Assembly (NCBI RefSeq): GCF_040954645.1
Contig: NC_092806.1
Coordinates: 7,378,001-7,442,000, forward strand
Direction: 5' to 3'
Length of the DNA: 64,000 bases
Source: Diabrotica undecimpunctata
Taxonomy: Eukaryota > Arthropoda > Insecta > Coleoptera > Chrysomelidae
Position 1 is the first letter of the stretch. Each line of letters starts with the position of its first letter. The notes under the pieces were generated by a model. The model saw nothing but the letters and a program-made list of their open reading frames with translations. It had not been told where the DNA came from and ran no database searches. Made by a program: the position numbers and the translations under genes. Shown piece after piece: positions 42,928 to 54,960 of this stretch.

Positions 42928-44870
42928 AGATAAGTTAGACTAATAGACTATGTATTAATTAGACAAAGATACAGGAATGCAATTATATCCGCAAAAACCT
43001 ATCCAAGTGCCGACATAGGATCAGATCACAACCCAGTAGTGACCAAAATTAGGCTCAAAATGAAAATAATAAAACGAATAACAACAAATGCAAAAATCGA
43101 TACAAAAGATAATCAGATGTACAACAAAGTAGATAAACAAATAAAATACAGAATTAAGAAAGCGAAAGAACAATGGTTAAAAGAACAATGCGCAGAAATA
43201 GAAGAATACCAGAAAAGACATGATACTTCTAACACACATAAAAAAATTAAAGAATTAACTCACAACAATACAACAAGAAAACCGGGAATACTGAAGGATG
43301 CAAATGGGAAACTTGTGTTGAATAATAAGGACAAATTAAAGAGATGAACAGAATACATCAATGAACTGTTCAAAGACAATAGAACAGAACAGATGGAGAT
43401 AGAAGTAGAAGAGGATATGGTTTTAAAGATATTAAAAGAGGAAATTAAACCGGCAATAAAAAACAGCAAAAATGAAGCGGTAGGTCCAGACCAAATTCCT
43501 ATAGAAACCTTAAAATGCATAAATGATGAAACCTTAGACATTATAGTAGACTTATTTAACTCAGTATACAAAACAGGACACATACCGAAACAATGGTTAC
43601 TCTCCACCTTTTGTGCTGTCCCTAAAAATACAAACGCTAAATATTGCAGTGAATACAGAACAATATCACTAATAAGTCACATTCTCAAATTATTCCTAAA
43701 AATAATACATGGTCGTATAAATAAAAAACTAGAAGAAGGAATAGATGATAGTCAGTGTGGGTTCAGAAACGGACTAGGAACCAGAGAAGCGTTATTTGCT
43801 TTTAATGTGTTAGCTCAAAGATGCATGGATATGAATGTTGATGTGCATGTTTGTTACGTTGATTTTGAAAAAGCATTTGATAAAGTAAGACATAAAAAAT
43901 TAGTACAAATTCTAAAGACAAAAAACATAGACCATAGGGACTTACGAATAATAACAAACCTCTACTGGAATCAAAGAGCACAAATCGTAATAGATAACGA
44001 ACCCAGTCCAGAAATTGAAATCAGGAGAGGAGTTAGGCAGGAATGTATTATGTCCCCATTACTATTAAATGTATATAGTGAAGCCATTTTTGAAGAATTA
44101 TTACTATCTCAAAGTGAAGGAAAAACACCGTGATTATGGCAAGCTCTGCTGAACATCTCCAATTACTGCTAAACAAAACAAACAGTTTCTGTGAAAAATA
44201 TGGACTAAAAATAAATATAAAAAAGACCAAATACATGTAATAACAAAGAAAACAAATATACCACCAAACATACATTTGGGAAATGTACCGATAGAAAGGG
44301 TTGATAAATACAAATACCTAGGAACCTGGATTTCAGGCAATAATGATCAAACAACCGAAATAAGAGCAAGGATAGAAATAGCAAGAAATGCGTTTGTAAA
44401 AATGAAAACAATTCTCTTCTACAAAGACCTTAGATTAGAACTGAGAGTAAGAGCACTGAGATGCTACGTATATAGACTTGAAAGCTGGACATTCAAGCAA
44501 GAACACATAAATAAGTTACAGTCCTTTGAAATGTGGTGTTACAGGGGGATGCTTAGAATAGCATGGACACAGAAGAAAACTAACACATAAGTATTGCGAG
44601 AAATGGGCAAAGAATGCGAAATAATAAACACAATAAAACTAAGAAAGTTACAATATCTGGGACAGCGATATGAACTGCTAAGGCTGATAATACAGGGAAA
44701 GATAAGAGGAGGAAGGAGTATAGCAAGAAGGAGAGTGTCATGGTTGAAGAATTTAAGAGACTGGTTTAAATGCAGTTCTATAGAACTCTTCAGAGTAGCA
44801 GTAGATAGAGTAAAAATATAGTAATGATGATATCCAACCTCCGATCGGGATACGGCACTTAAAGAAGAAG
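42928..44870 (+). mobile_element. LINE-A copy 6, longest LINE-A in the window
   Basis: AAGCTTTTCATA flanks it (42916-42927 and 44871-44882). It begins in the endonuclease end (ISAKTYPSADIGSDHNPVV), passes through the Lys-rich linker, and contains most of the reverse transcriptase. The 3' end reads GGCACTTAAAGAAGAAG. Inactivating lesions are described under the coding entry. Confidence 0.9.
42976..44820 (+). pseudogene. LINE-A endonuclease end, linker and reverse transcriptase, broken
   Basis: Order of motifs: SDHN endonuclease block (~43020), linker to LKR where TGA replaces an expected Trp codon (43345-43347), then TEYINELFKDN. The transcriptase follows: AVGPDQIPIETLK, AKYCSEYRTISLISHILKLF, CGFRNGLGTREALFAFNVLA, CYVDFEKAFDKVRHKKL, RRGVRQECIMSPLLLNVYSE. 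Near 44110-44125 a small deletion removes the catalytic YADD and shifts frame. It continues TVIMASSAEHLQLLLNKTNS, YKYLGTWISGNND, and the C-terminal RRRVSWLKNLRDWF. GVRQE in place of the usual GVRQG is a further change. Confidence 0.85.
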
Positions 44871-44882
44871 AAGCTTTTCATA

Positions 44883-45229
44883 CACCGACACTTTTTGATA
44901 TAAGTGGTTTATTTAGACGAATAAAGATACAAAAGACAAGAATGGTAAACATCTGTTGACTGTTTGGACAGTCAAAGAAGATGCAAGTACTCGTAGTGTC
45001 TTATCACGTCAACAACGTAGAAAAGTTTCAAAAACAGTCATTTTCATTTCTAAAAATGATAAAGATCTGTCATCGATCTTAGGAGAACGCGTAAACCCGT
45101 CGGTCTCACTGGGCTAGTGTGCATCGATAGTAGTTACCTGAAACAGGTTTAAAAATGCAATTCGCGCCAAAACAATTCGAAGGGATCTTCAAAAATGCCA
45201 TATGATTTTATTACAATTTTTCTACTTCG
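44883..45229. other. Spacer, nothing recognised
   Basis: A short Lys-rich stretch (KHLLTVWTVKEDAS on plus) is not assignable. Confidence 0.35.
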
Positions 45230-45660
45230 TCAACCGTTTTCCATCGACTTCTGAATAGGTCCCTCCCAATTGCTTTCATCTTAACCTTACGCCAATCTAA
45301 TTTACCGTTTGCCTTCCATTGCTCTTATATCATCTACTCATCTCTTTTGAGGTCTTCCCACGCTTCTTGTCGTCCTCCTTGGTCTCCATATCTGGCGACG
45401 TGACCGGCTCAGAGTCATTTTATTTTTTTTTTTTTTGTCTTCCACAATGTCCCTGATCTTCGTTCTACATATTATCTCGGTGTTTCTAAGCTTGTCTTTT
45501 AGTGATGTTCCAAGCAAGTTTCGATCCGTTACCCTTTGCGTTGTTTCTAGTTGTTTAGCAGAATTTCTGTTAACGGTTCTGTTCCAGTTTTCTCTGGAAC
45601 CGGACATTTTTCACACCTTTATATTTCTTTTTCTATGGTTTTAAAATTTTTTATAGACAA
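45230..45660 (-). pseudogene. C-terminal fragment of an RTE-like LINE
   Basis: Minus strand 45607-45338 reads WNRTVNRNSAKQLETTQRVT, LLGTSLKDKLRNTEI, then RSVGRPQKR, stop. This is the post-transcriptase region with the GRPxKR box. Downstream decay continues to about 45230. Truncated at both ends; no tail or target duplication found. Confidence 0.6.
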
Positions 45661-46770
45661 TTTTTGAGCAGAATCGAAGGCGTAGAGGATCCGCGTAGTA
45701 AGTCATGATGTTTTAAATGCCTTTTAATATTGATTGACGCTTTTAATGGCGAGCATATTGTGGTACAGATTTTATTAATCCACAAAGTACTTCTTTCATC
45801 TTCTTCCTTAGTTGTTTTATGGGAATAGCGTAATATGTTTTTTATGTTGACGAGTGCTATGTGATCTGTTTTCCTCCGTTCTTTTTTGCCATAGGCTAAA
45901 GCGGTTATGCGAAGTGATTTAAATATAAGATTTTAATATATCCCAAATTTTAACCCCAATTTTTAAATAAGTCATTCAGACATAGAGGTGACTGGATATT
46001 TCCGTAAAATGCAAAACTGTAAGCAAAAGATTTGCACATTGTTAAAAATTTTTAAAAGGATTGCAAATAAAGTAGAAAATAAAAAAAAATAATTCTTGTG
46101 AATTATTTACTGCTATTGATGGACATGCAAGAAAAAGCAATTTGTTGAAGCACCCATATGCTAAGGAAGAAAGATCCAATTAATTAACTTATCTTAAAAT
46201 TCTTTTAGCAAATTAACTGTTATTATAAATAATATTTCTGATTGTTTATACATTGTGAAACAGACCACATCGCTCGCTGGAAACGTTTTAACTCTCATTA
46301 AAGAGTAATTAATTTACTAAATAATTTAATTTTGCATCCAATACCGTGAAACGTCGTAACAGCGTATGACACTGACAAATTGTCAATAGCAATAAACGTG
46401 CGCATTGTATAATTTACTGCACTAGCGGCAACAAGGTCGTTTTTTTGTAAATTACGATTTTTAGTATACTTGTAATGTAAACGATTTTAATTTATTTGAC
46501 AGATTTATTGTGATCAGATTTTGCATGTTTATATTATTGTTCATCTAGGAAAGTTCCTTTATAACGGAAAAATATAAAATAAATAAATTTTGTCAGTCTG
46601 TAAGACGTCCATCTCAATTAAGTTTGTTTGGTACGCTGGTAACAGTTCGTTTTTATACATATTCTCTTAATATACACTCATAAAACGAGAGACTCCTTTT
46701 TCTTCCTGTACATATTAGTCAAATCCATTATAAATAGGTTATGAACATAACTAGATCACTATTTTTCATT
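45661..46770. other. AT-rich intergenic DNA, nothing recognised
   Basis: No LINE motif, TIR pair or RNA gene seen. Confidence 0.45.
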
Positions 46771-46821
46771 CATTATTTGTCGTTCGAATGTAGAAACTAT
46801 AGGGGATTAACCCTCCTTAAT

Positions 46822-48276
46822 CTTCTTCTTAAAGTGCCCTCTCCTCAATGGAGGTTAGCTACTACAATTTTAAACTCTTCTCTATCTTCAGCTGTTCTTA
46901 TTAGCTGTTCAAAATTTAGCCCTGTCCATTGTCGGATGTTTCTGAGCCACGATAGTCTTTTCCTTCCTAGGCCTCTCTTTCCCTCGATTTTTCCTTTCAC
47001 TATAAGTTGGGCATATTGGTACTTATTATTTCTCAGTATGTGGCCTAGGTATGATGTTTTTCTAACTTTTACTGTGTTAAAAAGTTCTCTTTTCTTGCCT
47101 TTTCTATGCAGCACTTCTTCGTTTGAGGTATGCGATGTCCATGAAATTTTGAGTATTCTCCGGTAGATCCACATTTCAAAGGCCTCCAATTTATTTACGG
47201 TTGATGTTTTAAGGGTCCACGTTTCAACTGCATATAGAAGAGTCGACCAGACGTAGCATTTTGATAAACGTAGTCGAATTTCGAGTTTTACTCGAGAATC
47301 ACAAAGCAGTTTTTTTATTTTTTCGAAAGATTTTCTGGCCTGTTCTATTCTCGATCTTATTTCTAGATCAGGATTTAGGCTGCTATCGATCCAACATCCC
47401 AGGTACTTAAATCTATTGACCTGTTCTAAAATGTGCCCATTTATTGTGCAAGGTTGAGGTACGTTTTGGTTTTTTCGGATTGACATCACTTTGGTTTTTT
47501 TAATGTTTATTTTCATACCAAATTGCTCACAGGTCGAGTTGGTCTTGTCGATGAGTCGTTGTAGACCTAAGTCAAAATCCGCAATTACCACTGTATCATC
47601 GGCGTATCTGATACTGTTGATATTTACGCCATTCACATTGACTCCATTCTTGGAATCCTCCAATGCTTCTTTAAATAGAAACTCGGAGTAAAGATTAAAC
47701 AGCAGGGGCGACAGAACACATCCCTGTCTAACTCCCCTCCTAATTTCTACTTCTGCGGATGTGGAACCTTCGATCCTCATGTCTTACTCTATCAAATGCT
47801 TTTTCGAAGTCTATAAAGCATATAAATATATCTTTCTGTTGGTCGTAGCATTTTTGGGCGAGAACTAGTAAACTGAACAGGGCTTCTCTCGTTCCCATGC
47901 CGGCTCTGAATCCAAACTGATCGTCTCCGATGATTGTTTCGCACTTTCTATAGATACGATTATGTACGATTTTTAGTAGGACTTTTACTGCATGACTCAA
48001 GGCTTATCAGACGGAACTCATTGCAGTGTTGTGGGTTTGGCTTTTTTGGTAGTGGGATGAATATTGACTCCAGCCAATCTTGGGGTATTTTGCCTGTATC
48101 ATAAATGCGATTGAATAAAAGGACAAATATTTCGATATATTCTTCGCTGATTAATTTTAACGTTTCTGGGTATATTCCGTCTGGATCTGGGCTTTTATTT
48201 CTTTTAAGATGATTAATCGCATTTATGATTTCAGATTTCAGAATTGTTGGCCCTTCGTTGTTATTTTCCAAATATA
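46822..48276 (-). mobile_element. LINE-A copy 7, nested in LINE-C
   Basis: The 14-base repeat TAACCCTCCTTAAT flanks it (46808-46821 and 48277-48290). Minus-strand coding: 48270-47960 NEGPTILKSEIINAINHLKR, DPDGIYPETLKL, then IPLPKKPNPQHCNEFRLISL; 48000-47770 MSHAVKVLLKIVHNRIYRKC and FIDFEKAFDRVRHED. A deletion then joins RVRHE to MRIEGSTSAEVEIRRGVRQG in a new frame, dropping about 30 residues. The remaining 311-codon stretch (47780-46845) includes SIRYADDTVVIADFD and RKRLSWLRNIRQW. The 3' end reads GGCACTTTAAGAAGAAG. Confidence 0.92.
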
Positions 48277-48290
48277 TAACCCTCCTTAAT

Positions 48291-49568
48291 ACAGCATACA
48301 AAATATTTTCGAGTATTTTATATGGTCGCCTGAGTGCATAATCAAAGGAGCTTCTTGGCGAATATCAAAGTGGTTTTAGGCCTGGTCGATCAACAACAGA
48401 CCAGATCTTTGTGCTAAGGCAAATACTGGAAAAACCAATGAATTCAATATCGACACATACCATCTTTTCGTAGATTTCAAATCGGTCTATGATAGTGTCC
48501 TAAGAAATAAATTGTATGAAGCCATGGATGAATTCCACATCACCGATAAACTGATAAGATTGGTTAAGGCTACAATGCGTAAAGTTGTTTGCAAAGTCGA
48601 AATACAGGGCGAACAATCACAGGCATTTGAAACGCATGTTGGGCTGCGACAGGGAGATGCGCTGGCGTGTCTCCTTTTTAACATATCTCTGGAAAAGGCG
48701 GTCAGGAATGCCCAAATAGGCAACAGAGAAAACATTTTTAATAAATCATCCCTAATTTTGGCATATGCAGATGATGTTGACCTAGTTGCCCGCACAACAC
48801 GCAAGCTAGAAGAAATGTATACCACCTTGTCAAATGCCTCAAAAAATATGGTCACACAAGTAAATAAGGAGAAAACTAAGATAATGGCATCAAGATCCAA
48901 CAATAGAGCAAGAAACATTGGCCACCAATTATTCACGTTGATACTCTACCTTTGAAGTGGTGGACAAATTCACATACTTAGGCTCCCTGATCACCAAGGA
49001 CAACGTCATGACGGAAGAAATCAAGCGAAGAATAACTCTAGCAAACAAATGTTATTTTGGACTGAGTAGACATATGAGAAGCAGAAACTTAAGCCAAAAA
49101 ACGAAAATAACCATATACAAAACTCTTATACAACCAGTGTTGACATATGGATCGAAGACATGAACCATTTCTAAGGCAGATAAAAACCTCCTGCTTATAT
49201 TTGAACGAAGGATCCTGAGAAGAATATTAGGTGACATCTGTGAAGATGGTGTTTGGAGAAGGAGGTACAACTACGAGATATATCACAGATATAAACATAT
49301 ATTTGGTGGTAAAGACGTAGTATCTCTTATAAAAATAGGAAGACTAAGATAGGCAGGACATCTGGCAAGATCACAGCAGAACAACCCTCCTAGAAGAATC
49401 CTTATGTCACAACCTGTGGGAAGTAGAAGTAGGGGTAGACCAAAACTCAGATGGAGGGATGGTGTAGATGAGGATGATAGAAAAATAGGCGCAGCAAACT
49501 GGCAACAGTTGGCAATGAATAGAACTGACTGGCGTAATAGACTTGGGAAGGTCGAGGCTCTTTTATAG
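48291..49568 (+). pseudogene. LINE-C reverse transcriptase and C-terminal region
   Basis: Motifs in order: [20 protein letters not shown] (catalytic Asp block), YEAMDEFHITDKLIRLVKAT, GLRQGDALACLLFNISLEKA, LILAYADDVDLVARTT (catalytic YADD). A frameshift near 48955 precedes FTYLGSLITKDNVMTEEIKR, then IQPVLTYGSKT, stop (a Trp codon lost), and SRGRPKLRWRDGVDEDDRK. The GLRQGDALAC box separates this family from LINE-A (GVRQGCILSP). Two or three lesions only, so it is moderately young, yet already older than the LINE-A inside it. Confidence 0.85.
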
Positions 49569-49603
49569 GGCTGTAGCACCAATGATGATGATGATTTGTC
49601 GTT

Positions 49604-50610
49604 TATTATATCATGACTATTTTTAGATAAAATTTAAAAAAAATATATCACGAAGATATTTCATTCTTATCTGTAAGTGCACCAACATTCTACGTGAAGA
49701 TTTGAAACTGATATACTTTTAACGGCTCCAAGACATAATGTTATGCATTTATTCACCAAAGTATCTACCTATTTTAAATGACTGGAGGCTACTTGAGAGT
49801 ATAGACAATATCCGTAATGAATAACATATATAATGTGTCGGAAGTTGTTGTGTTTGAACTTGACATTGATATTTACGAAATTACAAATATTGTTGCCATT
49901 AACGTACCATAAATCCTAACTAAAGCGATTTGTGTATTAGAATGGGAGGTTTTTGTTATTAACTAGTTCCTTTAAGTTAACTTAAGTTCCTTCTAATCAA
50001 AAGAAATTAAATTTCTTACTAATTCCGGCAAAATTTAATTTTCGGTTCATTTTTAGCTTATTCACAAACCTTTGGTCTATTTCGTCGGTTTGTAAACGTT
50101 AATTAAGTTTTGCAAAACCGTGGCTTGGTGTTTCTATTGAACGGACGTCTTAGCAAGCGTTTTTCTTTGCCTAACCTCCTCCTTCGATGTGTGGGTCAAA
50201 TCGATTTTGCGCCTGCCAACGGCGTGTGGAAAACTCCGAACAATGGCCGTTATTTTTATGTGCATAAATAACATTTGTTCTGAAGAGGTGTTGCTGAAAT
50301 AGGGAAAATGTGGATATAAACTTACGTTTATATTCACTTGAAAAAAGTTTACCTGAGTTCCTACGGCGTTCATTTGAATGTTTTGAGTGTGTTTTTTTAT
50401 AGTTCTGGGTTTTATTCTCTAATTTAATGTCCCCAGATAGAACAAAATAAAAATTGGATCATTGTAGGTGGTTTATTCAAAACATCCGTTTAGGCAATAC
50501 AACAGTTCTAATAAGACTGAGGTAGTCAAATATACTCGTAAACCGTAAAGATGTAAGACTAATTTATAACCTATACATTTAAACAAAATAACGGAAATTT
50601 GTTCTAAGAT
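49604..50610. other. Intergenic DNA, nothing recognised
   Basis: The 79-codon frame at 50134-50373 (minus) has no known domain. Confidence 0.4.
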
Positions 50611-50619
50611 TGACGGGAA

Positions 50620-51500
50620 TATCTAAATGCATACAAAGTTCCTCGGGAAAATGCGGAAGAAGACGGAATATATGCAGAACTTCTAAAATACGGAGGGAAG
50701 GCACTATACGGAAAAAAGATTTAGGGACTAATACAGAATATATGGAGCAAAGAAATAATGCCGAAGAATGGAACAAGGGAATTATAGTGACAATCCCAAA
50801 ACAAGGGGGCCATAGAATATGCAAAAACTGCCGAGCAATTAATTTACTGAATGTAACATAAATAAATGACTGGTATAATTAGAAACAGGCTAACAATATA
50901 TACAGAACAAAGCATAGGAGATTACCAGTACGGTTTCAGAAAAGGAAGATCCACGACAGAAGCTATACATACGCTAAAACAAATGATAGGGAAAACATAC
51001 GAGTAAGACGGAAAAACCCATATATTTTTGACAAACTAAACAGAAGAGAAATGATCCAAGACTTACAAGAAAGTAATATACCAAATAAAATTATAAGAAT
51101 GATAGAAACGCTACAAGAATTCTAAGTGCCACAAAAAATAGTTAAATTGGTAAAAATGATAATTATAAAAAAATTGTGGTGTAAAATGCAACAGTACAGT
51201 CCCAGAAGAATTCGAAGTGAAAAAAGGTGTTCGTCGAGAAGACCCGTTGTTTACATTGCTATTCAATATAGTTCTAGAAAAAATTGTAAGAGTTAGTGGG
51301 ATAAATAAGTCCGGCATTCTTTTATAACAAAAACCACCAATGCTTAGTGTACGCTGATGATGTGGTTCTCATTGCAAGAAATGGAAAAGAACTGGCACAA
51401 AAAAACTGATTTGGGAAAGCTCTAAAATGGGACTGAAAGTTAATATTAATAAATCCAAATACATGGAAATCTGGAGAAGAAAAAATAATAAACGCCAGGG
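50620..51500 (+). pseudogene. Decayed RTE-like LINE reverse transcriptase
   Basis: Across frames: EDGIYAELLKYGGKALYGKK (~50660-50720), LIQNIWSKEIMPK, IVTIPKQGGHRICKNCRAIN, TGIIRNRLTIYTEQSIGDYQ, YGFRKGRSTTEAIHTLKQMI, and IQDLQESNIPNKIIRMIETL to 51110. Near 51340-51390 LVYADDVVLIARNGKE is visible with a frame break. The gene is shredded by indels. No ends were found. Confidence 0.7.
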
Positions 51501-52732
51501 ACTCCTGACTAAGAAAGAAATGGAGAGATGTTGTGACGGAAGATGTCAGAGGGATGGGAATCAGAGATGGAAGCTGACGCCTAAGAACAGAAAACGATAG
51601 AAATTATCCATCCAGTAATGGGTCTAAGCGGTATGTTAACGCTACATACATACATCCTATTATTATTGCTAGCTATGGTTTAGGTTTGTTTTGGATTGGA
51701 ATCGAAATTAGATTGATTTCTGATAATTCATCTTTTTTTTTTTTTTAATTAAATGGTTGTAAAATCTGGTGGATAATTATTTTTTCTAAGATATCTTTAA
51801 TTTTTTCAGATTTTCGGAATGGTTTTGTGGGCTATATAAATTCTAAGATATGGACGTCTCTCGCTAAACTTAAGAACGCTATATTATAAATACACAAGCT
51901 ACCAATGCTTACTGCCTATAACGAAGAAGAAAAATCTATTGGTATGGTTTGAATGTTTGTTCATTACCATGTAAATGACCACTCCCAAAAATACGTGGAA
52001 GATCTCAGTTGTGCGGAACCAAAATCCCAAACTTTATAGACAGTTTATAAAATAAAAAACGTTATTAAAAAGCTGAAATGTATATTGCAAATTTTTAATT
52101 GCTATTTCCTTTTTGTTTAATTTTCTTCACTTATTTGAAATTTGTAAAAAATATTTTAAAAACATAACTTTTCAATTCAAAAACTATTATTGATCTTGGA
52201 TCTGAAAATAAATAAAATAGTAACAACATAAACATCTATAATAAATAAGATGTATTTTTAGCACCAAAGCATAACATGTAAATTTCGTGAACTATTTCCG
52301 TGATGCATATAAAAAACCGGGCAACATTATGGTATGTATGACAGTGAGTCATCTTAAAAATTTCAGACTTCTCTTGAACTTCCGTTTGAACTTGACACTG
52401 CCATAAATTAATGTCTTAATGCTCGAAGTGTGTTTTTTATTTGCGAGTAGACATTAGAGCTCGTTCAAAATTTTACTAGAAGGTACACGATTATTTACTT
52501 TGCAATATTATCTTCTCACTTTTAAAAAATGTCATTCTTAATTCGAAGTCAGTTTGAAAGTAAAAATATCGAACCCATCAAATTTACATAATCCAGCAAT
52601 CTTTTCAAAGTATATTTTTTAAAATTATATTTGGAATATGAATATAATCTGATTTTCTATATTAAGAGAAGACCGGAGATACCCTGGGATGCAAAATTAA
52701 CCAGACACTCAGATTTTTCTTAAAAGCTGGCT
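51501..52732. other. AT-rich intergenic DNA, nothing recognised
   Basis: No supported feature before the direct repeat at 52733. Confidence 0.45.
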
Positions 52733-52816
52733 TTAAAAGAGTTTAAGATGTTCCCAATTGAGTATTTAATAATAAACAAAATTTTCAAAAGTCAAATTTA
52801 TTTCTACTCAAGATCG
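52733..52816 (+). repeat. Direct repeat, left copy (flanks piggyBac fragment)
   Basis: It begins TTAAAAGAGTTTAAGATG and matches 53735-53816 along its whole length with few differences (TTCCCAATTGAGTATTTAAT shared). Both copies start with TTAA. Confidence 0.8.
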
Positions 52817-53274
52817 TGGTACGCTACAATAAATCAAAAGCGTTTATCGATCTCTCTGACCAGATGAATGCCTACTCTCTGTACTTGAGGAGAACTCTCA
52901 AATAGTACCGCCGTCTCATTCTGGATTGCATAGTAGGCACAACCATGATAAATGCATTTGTTATGTACAATGCAAACAATTCAAATAATAAGCTTAGTGT
53001 GACGGACTTCAGGCATAAGGTTGCTAAAGAACTTCTCTATCCTACCGAAGAAGCACCCCTGGCACCAGCCCCACCACCTGTCAGAGAACACATATTGCAA
53101 GCTATTGAGGGAGTTTATCAGAAAGTAAAGAGGAGGTGCACTGGTTGCTATGAACGTCTTAAGCGTGAACGAGATCGTAAATATGCTGCAGCTCAGACCA
53201 AAAAAGTCATCACCAAATGTCCATCTTGTGACAAATGCTTCTGCCTTTCTTGTTTCAATAAAAAACATCCTTAA
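52815..53274 (+). pseudogene. piggyBac transposase C-terminal part
   Basis: It reads VVRYNKSKAFIDLSDQMNAY, SLYLRRTLK, stop (TAG for an expected Trp), YRRLILDCIVGTTMINAFVM, the characteristic end of the piggyBac catalytic domain (xVDxxDQM...YSxxRxxxKWxxxxxxxLxxxxxxNA). The C-terminal Cys-rich zinc-binding domain is intact: RRCTGCYERLKRE, then TKCPSCDKCFCLSCFNKKHP, stop at 53272-53274. The N-terminal two thirds are missing: the coding sequence starts exactly where the left direct repeat ends. Confidence 0.85.
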
Positions 53275-53615
53275 ATTAAGTCACATGCATAAGTTGAATG
53301 TGCTAAGACGTGTTTAGTTTTATTATAAGCATTGTATTGCTAGTTTTGTTAGTTCGATTTTCATAGTTTGTTTTTGTAAATTGTATGATTCTTTATTTTG
53401 TCCATAATAAAAAACAATTAACTGTATCATCTTGACTTAATTATTCATATTTTCCTTCCAAAATTCTGTAGACCATTGTATGCTTAATACACATGCTATC
53501 AGAGGACCAAGTAGACCAAGGTGTAGCCTGGTACGGCAACATTTTCTCCAAAAGAAATACATTGAAACGTGATCTCAATAGAAGCCACACGTACAGAATT
53601 ACAACAGTGTCGTAT

Positions 53616-53734
53616 GGCCCCCACGGGGATCACACGTACCCAAGTTCAAATGGCAGTTTGATCCCCATAGGGGTCACATGCACCAGACTATAGGATACTA
53701 TGATCCCCATAGGGGTCACGTGGTGTCCAATGTG
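53616..53734 (+). repeat. piggyBac 3' end with three CCCCNNNGGGG repeats
   Basis: GGCCCCCACGGGGATCACAC (53616), GATCCCCATAGGGGTCACAT (53660) and GATCCCCATAGGGGTCACGT (53702) are three related palindromic units. They are followed by GGTGTCCAATGTG and then TTAA at 53735. The placement suggests the subterminal repeats and 3' terminus of the piggyBac element with its TTAA target. Confidence 0.6.
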
Positions 53735-53816
53735 TTAAAAGAGTTTAAAATGTTCCCAATTGAGTATTTAATAATTAACAAAATTTAAAAGTCAAATTTA
53801 TTACAACTTAAGAACG
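53735..53816 (+). repeat. Direct repeat, right copy
   Basis: Second copy of 52733-52816, beginning TTAAAAGAGTTTAAAATG directly after the piggyBac terminus. Confidence 0.8.
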
Positions 53817-54084
53817 TTACACAGAAAAAAACAATAAACAATTCAAAAAATCTGAAAATCTGCAAAGAAACAAAAATTTCTATTTTTTTTTTAATATTCA
53901 TTTGTCTTTATTAGTCTTTATTAAGTTACGATAAGTAGAAGTTCTATGGAAAATAACAATATACAAAACGCAAAATGAGTGCGTCGAAAATAATAAAAAC
54001 GTACCATTTTAATAGTGATTGGAAATACTTGTTTGACTAATTTGTCGATTTTCGGTGACACTGCCCAAGCACAGGAATTTAGAA

Positions 54085-54960
54085 AGGCATTATAAAACTC
54101 TGGATAAAAGTATGAAAATGATTTTTCGCCAAAGAGTAGTTAAGAAGTCGAAAATTGTAAGATTTGTAGAGTAGTTTGAAGGGAGAACAATCCATTTTCT
54201 TTATACCAGCCAAACAATCAGTACTACATCAATGGCGTCTATAAAAATTTTCTACATAGGGACTGAACACAAGAAACCTTTCAAAGACGAAACCGTAGTG
54301 AAAGAAGCATTTATTGAAGCGCCTAAAGTATTATTTGATGACTTTGTGGTGAGTTATCCAGTCCAACTGTAACCAGACGAATCGAGATCAAGACCAAGGA
54401 TTTAGAATCTCAACTTAAAAGTGACAGTATGGAATCCATATAGTTTTCTTTTCAGTTGGATGCGTCCACCGATAGAATTGATGCTGCCAATTATGTATTT
54501 TTATCCGGATGGTGTTTCTTGATATTCCGGCTAAAGAAGAATTATTAACAGTGCTACCTCTGAAAAGAAAAACTCGCGAAAAAATATGTACACAGACTTT
54601 CTAAATTTTGTAAAGCAATGTGAGCTACCAAGTCACAAACTCGTGTACATTACAACAGATGGAGCACTTTCCATGACTGGCAACAAAAATGGATTTGTTA
54701 GATTATATCGAGCTAACGATGACTTCCCTTCATTTTCAGAATTATTACAGATAATTTTAGATATTTATAATATAACTAAATGCTAGAGATCTGATATCAA
54801 ATTTTGGTCTTTTATATCCAAAAACAAATATCCATGTTTGAAACAAATAGCACTTCAGTTAACAGGAATGTTCGGATCAACATACTTCTGCGAGTCTGCA
54901 TTTTCAGAAATGAAAATGCGGTTGGGACTCAATAATTAAGTACCGTCTTATGAAAAGTTT
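54085..54960 (+). pseudogene. ZBED5/GTF2IRD2-like hAT transposase relic
   Basis: About 54250-54345 reads FYIGTEHKKPFKDETVVKEA, FIEAPKVLFDDF. Next come IEIKTKDLESQLKSDSMESI, stop, FSFQLDASTDRIDAANYVFL, with the Asp of the catalytic core. 54586-54745 reads MYTDFLNFVKQCELPSHKLV, YITTDGALSMTGNKNGFV. An internal deletion near 54745 joins this to the C-terminal end (LKQIALQLTGMFGSTYFCES, AFSEMKMRLG, ~54835-54940), the hAT dimerisation motif. Frameshifts and stops throughout. LINE-D begins just after it. Confidence 0.75.

Larger units (their letters stand above)
46785..49593 (+). mobile_element. LINE-C, 5'-truncated, carrying LINE-A copy 7
   Basis: ATTTGTCGTT flanks it (46775-46784 and 49594-49603) and the 3' tail is (ATG)n. 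The retained part starts in the transcriptase (CRNYRGLTLLN) and is split by LINE-A after 36 bases. It resumes at 48291 (AYKIFSSILYGRLS) and extends to EALL, stop, before the tail. Confidence 0.9.

Noticed and set aside
52733..53816. LTR retrotransposon suggested by the paired direct repeats
   Set aside because: The repeats are only ~83 bp, and the interior encodes piggyBac transposase, with no primer-binding site or gag/pol.
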